NCBI GenBank assembly: GCA_004835665.1
Contig: RBKR01000008.1
Coordinates: 1,488,001 to 1,552,000 of the forward strand
DNA from: Phoma sp. XZ068
Lineage: Eukaryota > Ascomycota > Dothideomycetes > Pleosporales > Didymellaceae
Length of the DNA: 64,000 nt
Reading direction: 5' to 3'
In this document: piece by piece, positions 35,944-47,191 of the stretch
Position numbering within the stretch: position 1 is the stretch's first letter
How the letters are laid out: each line of letters opens with the position of its first letter
The notes under the pieces: model-generated
What the model was told of the DNA's origin: nothing
The model's database searches: none
The model's input: the letters and a program-made list of their open reading frames with translations, nothing else
Translations under genes and position numbers: made by a program

Positions 35944-37836
35944 GATTGGCGGGGCGTGCGGTCGCTATTGAGCCCTATGGACTGGGAACAGGGGCGGTCG
36001 CCCTCCGGCCGGTGGAATCGAGCTATGTGCACGCAGCTGCCAGGACCATGGTGGGAGGTGGTGGGCTGGAGGCAGTCCGGGCTAGCGGCCGAGAGCGCGG
36101 TTGCTCAGGGCGGGCGAGTGTGCGGGTAGAGGGCGGGCGAGTGTGCGGGTAGCGGGCGGCAGCTACACTCGCAGCATTGCAGGGCCCGGCGGGCGCAGCA
36201 GAGGCAGAAGCGTGGAATTGAGGCGAAACGAGCGGCGGGCGGGCGGGTGCGGACGGTGGGCGTGGGTGCAGGGCGGGTTATTTTTTTGGTGTTTGGCGTG
36301 ATGGTGAGGGCCAGCGGCGGCGGAGGGGCACAATAGTGCTGCAGATGCGGACGCAGCCTGTCTCAGCCATTCAATGGGCGGCGGGAGGATAAACGGCGCG
36401 AGCGTGACATGCGCGTCTGTGGGCTGCAGCTTGGGCGCACTTTGCTTGCGCTATCCAGTTGGCATTCCCCACGCGTCAGCGCAAAGAAGGGCCCTTGGTG
36501 AAGTCACACGGCGCGCAGGCCGCTCGCACGCTTGCTCGCCATAGTCGCTCGCACGGTGCGCCTGCCGGCTGCTGCGCGGCCTGCGCTTGCCTGCGCCTGC
36601 AGCAACCACAAGTGGCCCCCGTCCTCGTTCTTGCCAGTTTCACCGCCGTCGTGCAGCGACACGGTGGCGAAGCTCTCCAGATGCACACGGCGAGCCATGG
36701 GGGTGCGAGCGGCTGGCGATGTGACACGGCGTCGCTGCTCGCTGCCCGTCTCGCGTCGTTCGCGCTGCCGGCCGCTGCGCTCAGGCTCATTTAGCCGGGA
36801 GCCCTGGCGCAGCAGCAGATCACCGCTGCCTCTGTCCTGGCAGTGTCCCTGCTGGGAGCGTCCAGCTCATCACTTCTCAAAAGTCTCTGAACCCGCCAGA
36901 AGGGCACGGCCACCCTGCCAGCTGAGCAACACGAGACCATCCGCTGCCGTGGGCCTCAGGATGCTGCGTGATCTGCTGAGATGTGCGCCTTTGCGACATC
37001 TCACGCTTACCACCACCCGTGCCTACGTCAATCCATAAACACCACGCCAACCCCCAAAACCTCCAAGTTGCACGGCTGTAAGCGGCCGCCTAGCGCACGT
37101 TGTGGCTGAAAGCAGTTTCACTCTGGCCTGTCCACGCACACGACTCGCTCACTCCACGGTCAGCCGACACCAGACGTCACACAGCCTCTCTTTGTTTATG
37201 ACAAACTCTCGCGAAAACAACATGCCCGCGGCTGCACCTGCGAAACGCTCCTGGGCACACAACCTGAAGCGTGCAGATCGGCCTAGCAACCGTCCAATCG
37301 CGGCTGCGCTTCCCCTTCACTCCGTTCCTTCCTGGGTGATCCAGACCCGCTAGCCCTGCACCTAACACGGCTTGTGTGCAGTGTCAGTCATCTATTTCAC
37401 CGTCAACACGACCGAATCCGCTATTTCCGCACCGAACCATCCGTATTCGCTCCAGGGAATCTGGGGAAGTGGCTTGTGGACCCGCCAAAGCTTGTGGGCA
37501 CGTCTCCGTTCGGCAGTTTATCGTGAGCATGTTAGTTTCAACAGATCTTGCTTCGTCTCGAGGGGTGAGAATCGCCACTCGGAAGCAGTGGCGTTGACTG
37601 CTGCCTTTGAAGTAATGCTTGGAACTAATGGTTTGGGAAATATACACACCCAGGTACGCCTCCCCTGCTCTTGTACCTGGCCTGAAACTGTTGAAGATCA
37701 ACGGTCGGCAGCAACGTGCGGAGTCTGCAGACCAAACAGCTCGTTGCTGTCGTTGGTTGCTATGCAAGGTTGTCCGCTTTCGTACGAGCTCACGTGCTGG
37801 ACATCAACCCTGCGACTTCACCCAACATTTCGCCTT
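35944..37836. other. Long GC-rich region upstream of RIM15
   Basis: About 1.9 kb between the RIM15 start and the stop of the TUDOR protein gene, both read leftward. It is very GC-rich near RIM15 and carries a short tandem repeat (annotated). It is probably a long promoter and 5' leader, as is common for large signalling genes. Open frames here look like composition effects. Confidence 0.5.
36112..36152. repeat. Two copies of an 18-base unit, 23-base spacing
   Basis: The unit GGGCGAGTGTGCGGGTAG occurs at 36112–36129 and again at 36135–36152, upstream of RIM15. Confidence 0.8.
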
Positions 37837-38403
37837 CTACCCAAAGTGAACATCCTCCGGCTTGTGCACAGCAATTCTGCCCGATGACTCCGTCTTCAGC
37901 ACAAGCCTAGGGTCTTCCTTACTAGCCTCAACTTTCTGTCCTTCAACCTCCATTTCTTCATACAGCACTTCCACAACCTCACCCCTCGCGTACCCTTTTC
38001 CATGCTTCCAGTGCACACGCTGCCCCACACTCGGCACCCTAGTCTTATCACCCCTAGGCAAACCTGCGGGATCTTCATCCTCGCTCTTCGCCTTCTTACT
38101 TTGATTCCCTAACTGATTCACGCCGCGTCCGCGCTTCATACCACCAGGAACATCGCCATGGTCGCCAGACTCAGAGCCGCCTGAGGCGCTGCCGCCCGAC
38201 GAGCTGGACTTGTTGTTCTGCGCGCGAAACGCCTGAAAGTCCCTCTTGTTCAGCTCGAGGTGCTCTTCGTCTTCCCAGTGCTCGGTGCAGTCATTGGCGT
38301 TGCTGCGGTGCGACTTCTTGACTGTCTTGGCGCCGGGTGCGTGCTTTGTTCGAGACGCGAGTTCGGCGTCGCCAGTGCCGTCCTGCTGTCTTGTCGTCGG
38401 CAT
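37837..38403 (-). CDS. HVA1-family TUDOR domain protein
   Basis: A single-exon protein of 188 residues. The N-terminal two-thirds is charged, Ser/Gly-rich and probably disordered, with a KKSHRSNANDCTEHWEDEEH segment. The C terminus is a small beta-barrel block, VGQRVHWKHGKGYARGEVVE followed by DPRLVLKTESSGRIAVHKPE, matching the TUDOR-like domain called hypervirulence-associated protein (HVA1/DUF2945). Such domains are widespread in fungi and bacteria; their molecular role is not settled. The start at 38403 begins MPTTRQQDG; upstream sequence in the same frame lacks domain similarity and is probably leader. Confidence 0.8.
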   Translation of the reverse strand: MPTTRQQDGTGDAELASRTKHAPGAKTVKKSHRSNANDCTEHWEDEEHLELNKRDFQAFRAQNNKSSSSGGSASGGSESGDHGDVPGGMKRGRGVNQLGNQSKKAKSEDEDPAGLPRGDKTRVPSVGQRVHWKHGKGYARGEVVEVLYEEMEVEGQKVEASKEDPRLVLKTESSGRIAVHKPEDVHFG

Positions 38404-40932
38404 CGTCGCCTGGGCTGTGTATAAACAATGTGGTTGCAATTGCTGTTTGACTTGTCGTAGTCGATTCGTAGGCCTTGTACAAGATATCCGTGAAGCCGTC
38501 GTTGCACGAAACACCACTTTTACTGCCTGGGGTACCAGACAAGCAGACCTTAAAGTAAACATCACAACCTTTGACACGCACGCGATACGGTCTACTATGT
38601 ACCCCTACCTCACTGACATCACCCTAACCATCACTTTCCAGCGTCATACACATCACCTGCATCATCATAATAGCCCACTTCCCCAGGAAAGTAATTCAAA
38701 CTCAGGTGCTGTGGTACAGTCCAGCACTAATTGATATTCTGGTGACGACAAGACGAATACCATTCATCACCAGTAACATCGCGCGCGGACCGTTTCGCGA
38801 GCTGAACGGCGGATCGGCGCTAGGTTAGTGCAAGATGAGATGGGAGAGGCTAATTGGGTGGGCGCTCGCAGGGTCTGGGTCTGGGTCCATTTATTTTGAG
38901 ATGGAGGGCGTGCTACAGCCTTGCGGAGAGATGCTGTGTCGAGCCATGCTGGCGCGGTGGTAGGTGCTGAAGCGAGATTTGTGAGGTTGAGATGGTGGGT
39001 TGGGAGGGGGTTGGTAGACGGTGGTATCCCGGATCTTGGCTGCTGTGAGTAGTGTAAGATACTGGCTTTTAGCGAGGTGACTTGGGCGTAAGTGGTATGG
39101 TTCACTGTCCTTCTTGGAGTGCTGTTGCGGTGATTCATCTGCTGCAGTGAATAGTAGGCACGTCGCTTTGAAGGGTGTGTGTAGTTGCTCTATTGTATTC
39201 TCCGTTCAGGATAATGGGTTTAAGTGTGCTGTGGGAGCTATATTGCCATATTTTTGTGGTTAATGAGGCGTTGCTTGATCTCTTCTGCTGAATGCGAGAG
39301 ACACGAATGCGCAGAAGCTAGGAGGAAGCTAGTATCGTCTTTTCTGACTTCCTTTTGCTGCGCCGCTATTTTACAGTTCTTGTCAGCACCTGTCCCAGCT
39401 AGCTTCTGTAAGCAATCTCATGGCCTGTGGACTATCATATCCCTCATCTATTCTATAATGGACCATTGCTACGACTAACACGTCCAAAGGTCAAATATGA
39501 CGTTATCAGGCTGCTTCCCATGGCTGATGTCTGCAGTTAGCGGTGGCTTGGTTTGCTCGAACTGTTCTGTGCAATTTTGCGAGCCCAAGGATATTTCACC
39601 TGAGCTATTGATCGACCAGATACGCAGCAGCTTTGTAACGCAGACCGGAATGGCCAACCAGACAATGCGAACTACAGCTTCCAAGGCGTAAACAGCAGCA
39701 ATCCCTTGTTCAACCCACTCTTCGAATTACCATGGCGTCCTGCCGTGTTCATTGTCTCGGAACACGCGGCAATCCAACTCCTTAGCGTAGAATCAACTGA
39801 GGAGAACAATGAAGGAAACTGAACTGCGTGGTTATTTTCTGTCGCTTGATTCATTCAAGCATGCCGACGATGAATGGATTATGGCGGGTGTCAAGACTCC
39901 GCGTTCGTAAAGAAGCGCGCCTCCACCTTCTGGTACTCCGATTGGGTGGGAAGGCGCTGGAGTGCAACTGGTACAGTGTATGGTAAGGTAATACGGTCGA
40001 ATTCTACTCGGGAACCGGATAAGCTATTCGGACAGAACAAGTCACTTAGTTCGCTTCGCACGCGTGGTAGTAGACATGTTACGCGTTGACTCGGTCAGAT
40101 GAGTATTGCCCCTGCTATTGATAATACGGTAGTATAGATGAAATAAAAGTCCTCCAAGATTTCCTAGACTGCCCTGTCAAAATTGGTATGAAGATCTCTG
40201 ACTATTGACCTATCCAATCCGTTTTGTACATTTAGGGCTAGAAACTCGAGATGGAGATCTGCACAAAGAAAGTTAGCCAAGGCCACCGAAGGAAGGGTAA
40301 CATGTGTGTCAATAGGTCGATAAGTGACTAGCTGTAATTTCGATACCTTCACCCCCTCCGCCGGCTGCCTCGGCTCCTCGGAGTGTCCAAGGTACCGCAA
40401 AGCCGACGCCCTCCTTATCACGCCGAGTGAACTCCGTATTATTTTAGTTAATTCGGAACGTTTCACTACCTGAGCCGACACTCTGGATCGTTTCTTCGTC
40501 GAGCTGAGCAGACCGAGCCCTGGTGATGTGCCGTACCATCAGCGACGCCAACTGTCGGCCTACGCATGTCTTCAAGCCTCAACGAGCTTTGGACAGAATA
40601 AACATGTGCTTGTTACGAATACCAAAGTAGACAAGGCCTTGGGATGAAATTCACTACGGCAAGCTAGGGTCATGCTATGGCAATGTTGCAGCAAGTATGG
40701 ATTCCGAGACTCCGGTTATGCCGGCCAAGTCGCTGTTGAATTTGGCCCTGGGTATATCTGCTAGCATTATGGCCTACAAACAAAGACATGCTGAGCACAA
40801 TGGCGTTGGCCGTACGTTTCATAGGCTTAATCCATCTATTGGCACTTGATGAGCGATGGCTGGCCACACCGTGGGGGAGAAATGATAACGAAAAAGTACT
40901 GTGTCTGGCTTCATCTATATTAAGCTTACCTA
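38404..40932. other. Gene-poor region
   Basis: About 2.5 kb without a recognisable gene. A 123-codon minus-strand frame at 38767–39138 and a 105-codon frame at 40164–40481 match no family I know and have no clear signals. GC falls from left to right into the accessory region. Confidence 0.45.
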
Positions 40933-41556
40933 TTACTCGGTTTTTACTCTGTTCCAAAACCGCGTACTTTGGTAAGTAGCCTGCCATAGCCCCCAACCTA
41001 CAACCTTCTCCTCTAGTGCCTTCTCTATCTCCGCCTTATCCGGCACCGCGCTCAACTTCTTGGGATCTAATTTTTCACTCAGTGCTACAAGCTCGAACAA
41101 GTACCGATGCGGTCCATGTCCCAAGGGCGGCCGCGGTGCAATGTATACAGTGCTCCGCCGATTCTTTCCAACCCTGTAACCACCTGCTATTTCCTTAACG
41201 CCATTGACTTCTCCAACAAGCTCCAGGTCATTTTAACCAAATGTATTCACATGCGCTGGGATAAAACAATATATGCCGTGAACGTTGGGTTTGCCTAGCG
41301 GCGCATCTGGATCCTCACACAACAGAAGGAGCCCCTTCACAGATGGTGCAATCGCGCCCGAGTTCCAGCTAAGCTGCGGGAAGCGGCCGGAACCAAACTT
41401 AGAGTATTGGTGTGTGATAATAGTGCCGGTTTCACCGCAGTCCGGAGAGGTCATGGGTATAGTTGGAGTAGGGTGATGAAAGAACCCAGGAGACTGGTAA
41501 AGTAGCTGGGTGTCGTACGCGCGGCGGCGATACAAGATTCGGCCGAGAAAATATTA
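40933..41556 (-). pseudogene. Broken PEBP-family (YbhB-like) gene
   Basis: One minus-strand frame carries a nearly complete phosphatidylethanolamine-binding-protein-like sequence: FLGRILYRRRAYDTQLLYQ, TIPMTSPDCGETGT, KGLLLLCEDPDAPLGKPNVH (the DPDxP ligand-site motif), then YRVGKNRRSTVYIAPRPPLG and GHGPHRYLFELVAL (the GxHR motif). An in-frame TAA at 41233–41235 interrupts it inside the conserved domain, right after NTFG and before NDLELVGEVNGV, and another TAA at 41554–41556 lies just before the conserved N-terminal block. No intron that removes the first stop without deleting conserved residues is visible. Otherwise the frame is open to 40933. A recent nonsense mutation, or a base error, fits. 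It lies in a gene-poor, low-GC zone. Confidence 0.65.
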
Positions 41557-42856
41557 GAGGAATTGAAGAAGGACCGACGTTGGATGTTATACTTCGAGTA
41601 ATCACTGTGCGGTTGTTGTGTTTCAATCGAGCTGAAGCAATTACAAAGCTGATTAACGCTTGGACAGGGCAGACCTACCAAATCACATGTTAACGTATCA
41701 GCTTTGAATGGTGGAAGCCATGTTCCAGGAAGTGAAACCTTATGTGGTGATAAGAAGGGAGCCAAAAGCTGAGGTGAGATGACGTTGGTCAGAAACAAAG
41801 CCGCCTTTGCTCGACCAATGACTACGCGCGGCTCAGGGGTCATTAATCACGCTGGGGCCCCTTCTCAAACTTCACTTTCAACATTGATACGTCAAAGATA
41901 GCGGTCAGAGATTACGAGCACCACACGGTATTCTGACACAACGGACAACGACCTGATGAGGTTCAAATTTGACTTTAGCCACTTTGCAACCTTTGCAAGG
42001 TAAATGCTAAACTTGCACTCCAACACTCACAGAACGGTTTTGTTAATATGTTCATCTCTTAGTCCGATGCTGCCATTGGCAAGGTTGGGCCGTCAGCTTG
42101 GCTCATTCCATAGCGCCCAAGTCTTAGACTCTGATCAATATATTAAAATACGCTTACCAATAGTAATAATGCCTACGGGAATTTCCACTTCATAATCGAA
42201 GGGCGTCTTCACTCAACGTCACCGGCGTTGCTTAGTCTTTTACTTCAACCGCAGCCTAGACTACATATATATAGCTGTTTAAAGAGAAAAGATGTCTACA
42301 TCAAGAGAACTTACGTATTAGTATTAAAGCAGGAGATGAAATATTTACAGGCAATATGTATATGTAACTATTGTAAATGATCCACAGGTAGGTAGGCTTA
42401 CGAAGAACCAAATACATAGGGCAATATGTAGCCCAATATAGTCCAATTGTCAAACTAGTAAGCTACCACTTTTCTTTGAATTAACTACAAAACGATATTT
42501 TGCAGTAAAATCGCAATTCTTTCTTAGTTTTGATTGTTCTTTTTGAACATAAACGGCTACTCGTGAAGTAAACTAACCATTGCTTAGACATAGCGCTACT
42601 GCGACTAAGTATAGTGGCGAAACTGTGACCTTGACAACCTTGATTCCTAACTCTATTCCGCGAGTTCGCTCCTCGAGCACGCAACACGATCCTGAATAAC
42701 TAGCTTATCATACAGCGCTGGCGGGTACCTGCCCTCCTCGTGCCCCCCCCCCCCCCGCCTTCCTTCTGACTTCAACACAAAATCACAACTCCTCCTCTGA
42801 TCTCCAGGACAATCAAGACCTTCGGTACTTCCAATCAGCTCTGAGTTCTGATATGT
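41557..42856. other. AT-rich gene-free tract with poly-C run
   Basis: From about 42000 to 42720 the sequence is rich in TA and AT dinucleotides and stop codons in all frames, the look of a RIP-mutated repeat relic, though no element can be named. A run of about 14 C residues lies near 42743–42756. Confidence 0.45.
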
Positions 42857-44166
42857 TCACCATGCTTTCTTGACGAAGTTCATGTTCAGTTTATATTCGG
42901 GGCCATCCCAGATCTCAATTTCGTTAAGATTGTAATCCTCAAAAACGTCCGGATTGAGAGCAACGGTATTAATGTATGAGTAGATGTCTTCCGTACCAGA
43001 GATGATTCTGAAGTATTCGGCCTCTGCACCAGTTGCGTCTTTTCTCAGAATCTTTGAACCACCAATTTTGCCCAAAGCTGAAAGTGCTTCATTGATATCC
43101 CTTTGGGCGTCTTCATTAACGAGGTTTTCAGTAATCAAAAAGACTGTATCCGCTAGGGTGTTGATAGAGTCGGACCGATATCCATTCGTCAGCATAGAAC
43201 AGGAAGCCAACCATAGCAAGAGGAGGAATACCTCAGCAGCTTCAAAGATAAGCTGAGACACGGGGACTGCCTTTTTGTCTCGATCTGGCTGCTCCAGAAG
43301 GTTTCCGTCTTTGTCTTTAATGGTATCCTTCGATTTTGTAAGCTGATATCTGTTCCCGTCACGCTCAGGAAATAGCATGTGGGCAACAAAAGCGAGTGAC
43401 TCCTTTCCATCATCGCTCTTGGTTCGGCTGAAGCTCATCTTGACAATGGATTCGATGTCGTTATTCTTACAGTTTACCGTCCAGGTTTGCCAATCTTCTT
43501 CCGAAGTCTTGAATCCATACTTCGTGTCCAGACCGATGTCGGGTATTGTGGTTTCTACGCTTTCTTCGAACTCGGTCTTCTTAATGTTGTAATTGTCAAT
43601 TATACGCTGCGTCATATCCTCACCCTTCTTTTGACTAGCCAAAAGCTCAATCCCTTTACCACCGTGGTTGCCGAGAAATGTCTTCTTCTCCGCACTGAGC
43701 GTCGGGAAATCCGGCGAACTAGTTGACCCACCTCCGCAGTCAAAACCGCTACAGGAAATGTCTGGATCTCTTATGTGATGGCTGCCACTAGATCCATCTG
43801 GTTTGCTTGTCACATGCTCTCCAACTCCAATGCGAGGTGGGGTGCCACTGGGATCTCTGTCTACACCCGGCGGGGGGGCCTCGATCCTCCTCCAGGCTTA
43901 CCACCACCAGGCTTGCCGCCGCCGCTGCCTACTTTTGGAGCACCAATACGGACAGCTGCTCGTGCGAAATTGTTGTTTTCGTTGTACTGGTACCCTAAAA
44001 CTTGTGATCAGGATGTTATCCAGGGGTCGCAGCTTTCCAATCATCGCAAATTCTGTCCTTACCGTCAAGTACAAGAGGAGAAAACAGGGCGAGGTCTGCA
44101 AGATCCAGCAGACAGACTACTGAGTACGGATAAACCAAGCAGGAGAAATTTGAAGTTGAACCGCAT
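42857..44166 (-). CDS. Predicted secreted protein of unknown function, frame broken in a homopolymer
   Basis: The ATG at 44166 opens a strong signal peptide, MRFNFKFLLLGLSVLSSL. After an intron (about 44072–43995; donor uncertain, as the better GTAAGG donor at about 44062 follows an in-frame TGA) comes a Gly/Lys/Pro repeat, GGGKPGGGKPGGGS. Inside a run of seven C (43872–43878) the frame changes by one, and a long frame continues to the stop at 42857 with more than 300 residues. That part has few cysteines (SCSGFDC, VNCKN), charged stretches and one hydrophobic segment (FLLLLWLASCSML). I recognise no family. Signal peptide, lack of homologues known to me, and position in a gene-poor AT-rich zone suggest a lineage-specific secreted protein, possibly an effector. 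The frame break may be a sequencing error. Confidence 0.5.
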
Positions 44167-45750
44167 AATGTTGAAGATTCACTGAACAAATCGGAGAACA
44201 AATGGACAATTTTGTCAAAAATCGCAATCTGATTGATGAATGAGTGACAAGATAAGTTGCTCATTTGCCTACATACTACTTCCATTATACAACTCTTCTA
44301 CGTTTCCTTGAGACCATCTCGAAAATCTCCGTTTCCTTGAGACTATTTCGCAAACCTCCGTTGGACCATACAAGAAGTTCCGAACACCCAAAACAATCGG
44401 ACGTCCAGCAGCCAATAGTGCTTGATTTCTAAGTATTGAAATTCAGGCTATTGGTCTCTTCGAGCGCGGCCTCCAGTAGAGAGCTAACAGAGTACGAGAT
44501 TCAAGGACATTATTGGGACACTCCGTGATCCTTTCATCCTGACCTCTAGGATACACGGGAGCATCAGGTAACATTTGAAAATTAATTTCCATTTCATGTG
44601 TTATTATTGGAGACACAATATTAGCAGTCTCTGGAGCCCCGAAGCTCTACTCTGGACAAGGCCCGAGTCGGTAAAGAGACTTTAACTGACACCACACATC
44701 TGACGCGAATACATGCAGCCGTTATTGTGCCTTTCCAGAGTAACACCTTCTTGGATATGACAGAGAGGAGTTCCAAGGGTTTCGGTAGCATGTAACATCC
44801 ATCAGGCGGGATTTTTTAATATCAAACCATCGAATACAACGTGCTTGAATGCAGCGATCACAAGATAATATCGAATCGAAAGTTGCGAATCACGATATGC
44901 GTGTCCCTCCAGGGGAGGAGCGGAGTCCACGGGCACACATTTCGTGCAGATATAGAGTGGCTACCTGCTCAAGTGTTCACGCTCTCCAGTCTTCCTTTCG
45001 AACATTCCTACTCCCAATCCATTCTTTTCTACAGTCATTCCAGAGCTCTCCAGCCTTGTTCACGCTCGTCACAAACCTCACATTAAAAACTCTGTGAGGG
45101 CGGTGACTCCATGGCGCCTTACTTCGTGTATAGTTATGAGGGCCTATTTTTCAACATGTCCGAGCAGTCATTGTGGTCTCGTTGCGGACCTGCACATACC
45201 ACTGCCTGCTTCGATGTTTACAACAACATCATGGTCGCCGGGTCGATATCTCGCAGAGATGAGGCCTCAGGGCGCCACATTCCACAGAAAGATCACAGTA
45301 TTGTCCAGACTTGGTGAGGAAGGTGAGAGCAATTGGCCCTTCTTTTTTTGCTGTTCCAAGGGTTCCCGCTAAAGTAGTTGGTCCTTCGAGTTTCTAGTTC
45401 GGATAGACTTGGGATATGAGTTTGGGCTTCGGGGTTTCTATATAGCTTCCGTACATATAATAGATGGATGTGCTTCTGTACGATTAGGCTCCGTATAAAG
45501 TAGTTACGGTGAAGGATTCGCAAGCTTATTTTTAGAACTGCTGCGCCTCGATTGGATGGTTATCTAAGGCTAGCCTATCCACAGAGAAGCGCCCCAAGGG
45601 CATGCGACAGATCACATCCAACTAAGCACTGCTATCAATGCTGCAATACCTAGGTAGCCTCCGTGCTCTTCAACGCCACATTATCAGTTCGCCTACTCTT
45701 TATGAAGCATTGCACGATACGCGACATCAGTCTCACTCCACTACGGCGCT
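44167..45750. other. Gene-poor gap
   Basis: About 1.6 kb. A 68-codon plus-strand frame at 45111–45317 and shorter ones match nothing I know. No RNA gene or named repeat seen. Confidence 0.45.
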
Positions 45751-47000
45751 ATGCAACTCGTCGATCTCCCTTTGGATATTTTTACAGTCTTAATGTCTTC
45801 CACAGTACAAGAGCTGGGATTATACGATTCCATGAACCTTCGCTTCATATGCCGTATGCTGTGTAATGACTTGGCGCTTGCCACCCGCGCTAACTATGAA
45901 CAGGTTTGTTTGCGAGTGAGATCCTTGAGGCTGTCATTACAACTAGACTAGTTGAAAAAGCCACGCAGAGACCAGGGAGGAAGATGAGAGTGTTAATACA
46001 GCCTGATATAATCGGACGATACATACATCACCGACTTTCTACCGATGGACCTGAAACCCATCTTTGGATCTCGAGGATTCGAGAGACGACCCAGATGCTG
46101 ACACAGAAGACCAATTTGCAGAACGATCCTGCTCGAATTGAGCTTTTCGAATGGAGCGCTTGTGATTGCTTGGCCTTGGATCGGGGTTCGAAGGCGTATG
46201 AGATATTGAATGGGAATCGTGACCAAAGGCACGTGGAAGACGCCGGCGGCACCGCAGATGACTGTCTTACAGTAGCAGCGTGGATTGGCGACCTGAATCT
46301 GGTGAGATCGTTTCACAATGGCTCGGATAAATTAACGTTGTTCGGAAGGCCGTCTTGGGCTGCAGCCGCCCAGGGTTATCTGGAAGTTCTGCTATACCTC
46401 TTGGACAAAGGCGCTTTGCCATACGAACCCCATGACCAAGATGGAAATTCCTACGATGTTTGGATGAGTGCATTTAGTACAGCATCTTACATGGGGCGAG
46501 ACAACATCGTAAGAATGTATTTGCAGCTACCATACTACAGCTTGGAGACAGAGACCGATCGATTATTTCGACCAGTCCATGCTGCAGTGAAAGGAAACCA
46601 GACCCAGACTCTCAGAACTTTGATGGATCGATACAAAACGAATGCCTCTCCGCAAGAGTATTTGCGCACCATCGACTTCGCACTTGTGCAAGCCTGCAGA
46701 CGCGGGGAGGTTGATTCAGCGAGAGTACTGCTTGAATATGGGGCAGACATTCACGAGACAGATGCTTCTGCGAGATCGTGCCTTCAATTAGCTGCAATGT
46801 CCGGTAATGTTCCGCTAGTCAAGATGCTGCTAGATGCGGGAGCAGTGGACGGGGTCAACAATGAGGTACGGCGACGTGCATTTGGGATTTCGAAACCAGG
46901 ACTATACCAGAAAGGCGCGTTACATATAGCGAAACGTAGAGGCTTGACAGCCATAGTGAAGCTCATCGAAGAGAAAAAACTCGAGCAATCTATAGCTTAG
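45751..47000 (+). CDS. Ankyrin-repeat protein with a frame break near the N terminus
   Basis: The ATG at 45751 opens an F-box-like N-terminal block (LVDLPLDIFTVLMSS, then LRFICRMLCNDL). The frame is lost near 45904; sequence similar in style to related fungal proteins (FASEILEAVITTRLVEKA) continues in another frame and runs to 47000. The C-terminal half has several ankyrin-like helices, for example QACRRGEVDSARVLLEYGAD and QLAAMSGNVPLVKMLLDAGA. Two explanations fit: a one-base deletion, or a 65-nt intron (45904–45968, GTTTGT…CAG) that restores frame but removes the FASEIL block. Proteins of this build are common and variable in plant-associated Dothideomycetes; function unknown. Confidence 0.6.
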
Positions 47001-47191
47001 TGTCCGCAAAAGTAATAAGCTGTTATATGTCTGAACTAGGTTTTGATGACCGAGCAAGTTGATAACTGTGCTTAGAGATACGGCAGGCTCCTCTGTACGA
47101 GTTGAGCAAAACTAAGACTTCAAGATATAATGCAAGTTTCATGTCACTCTATCAAAACCTTGTGAATACGCAACGAGAATTTCTCGCCAAC

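Noticed and set aside
36459..37038. Possible small genes in the GC-rich region upstream of RIM15
   Set aside because: Overlapping frames on both strands, Cys/Arg/Ala-rich composition and no domain point to GC-driven open frames.
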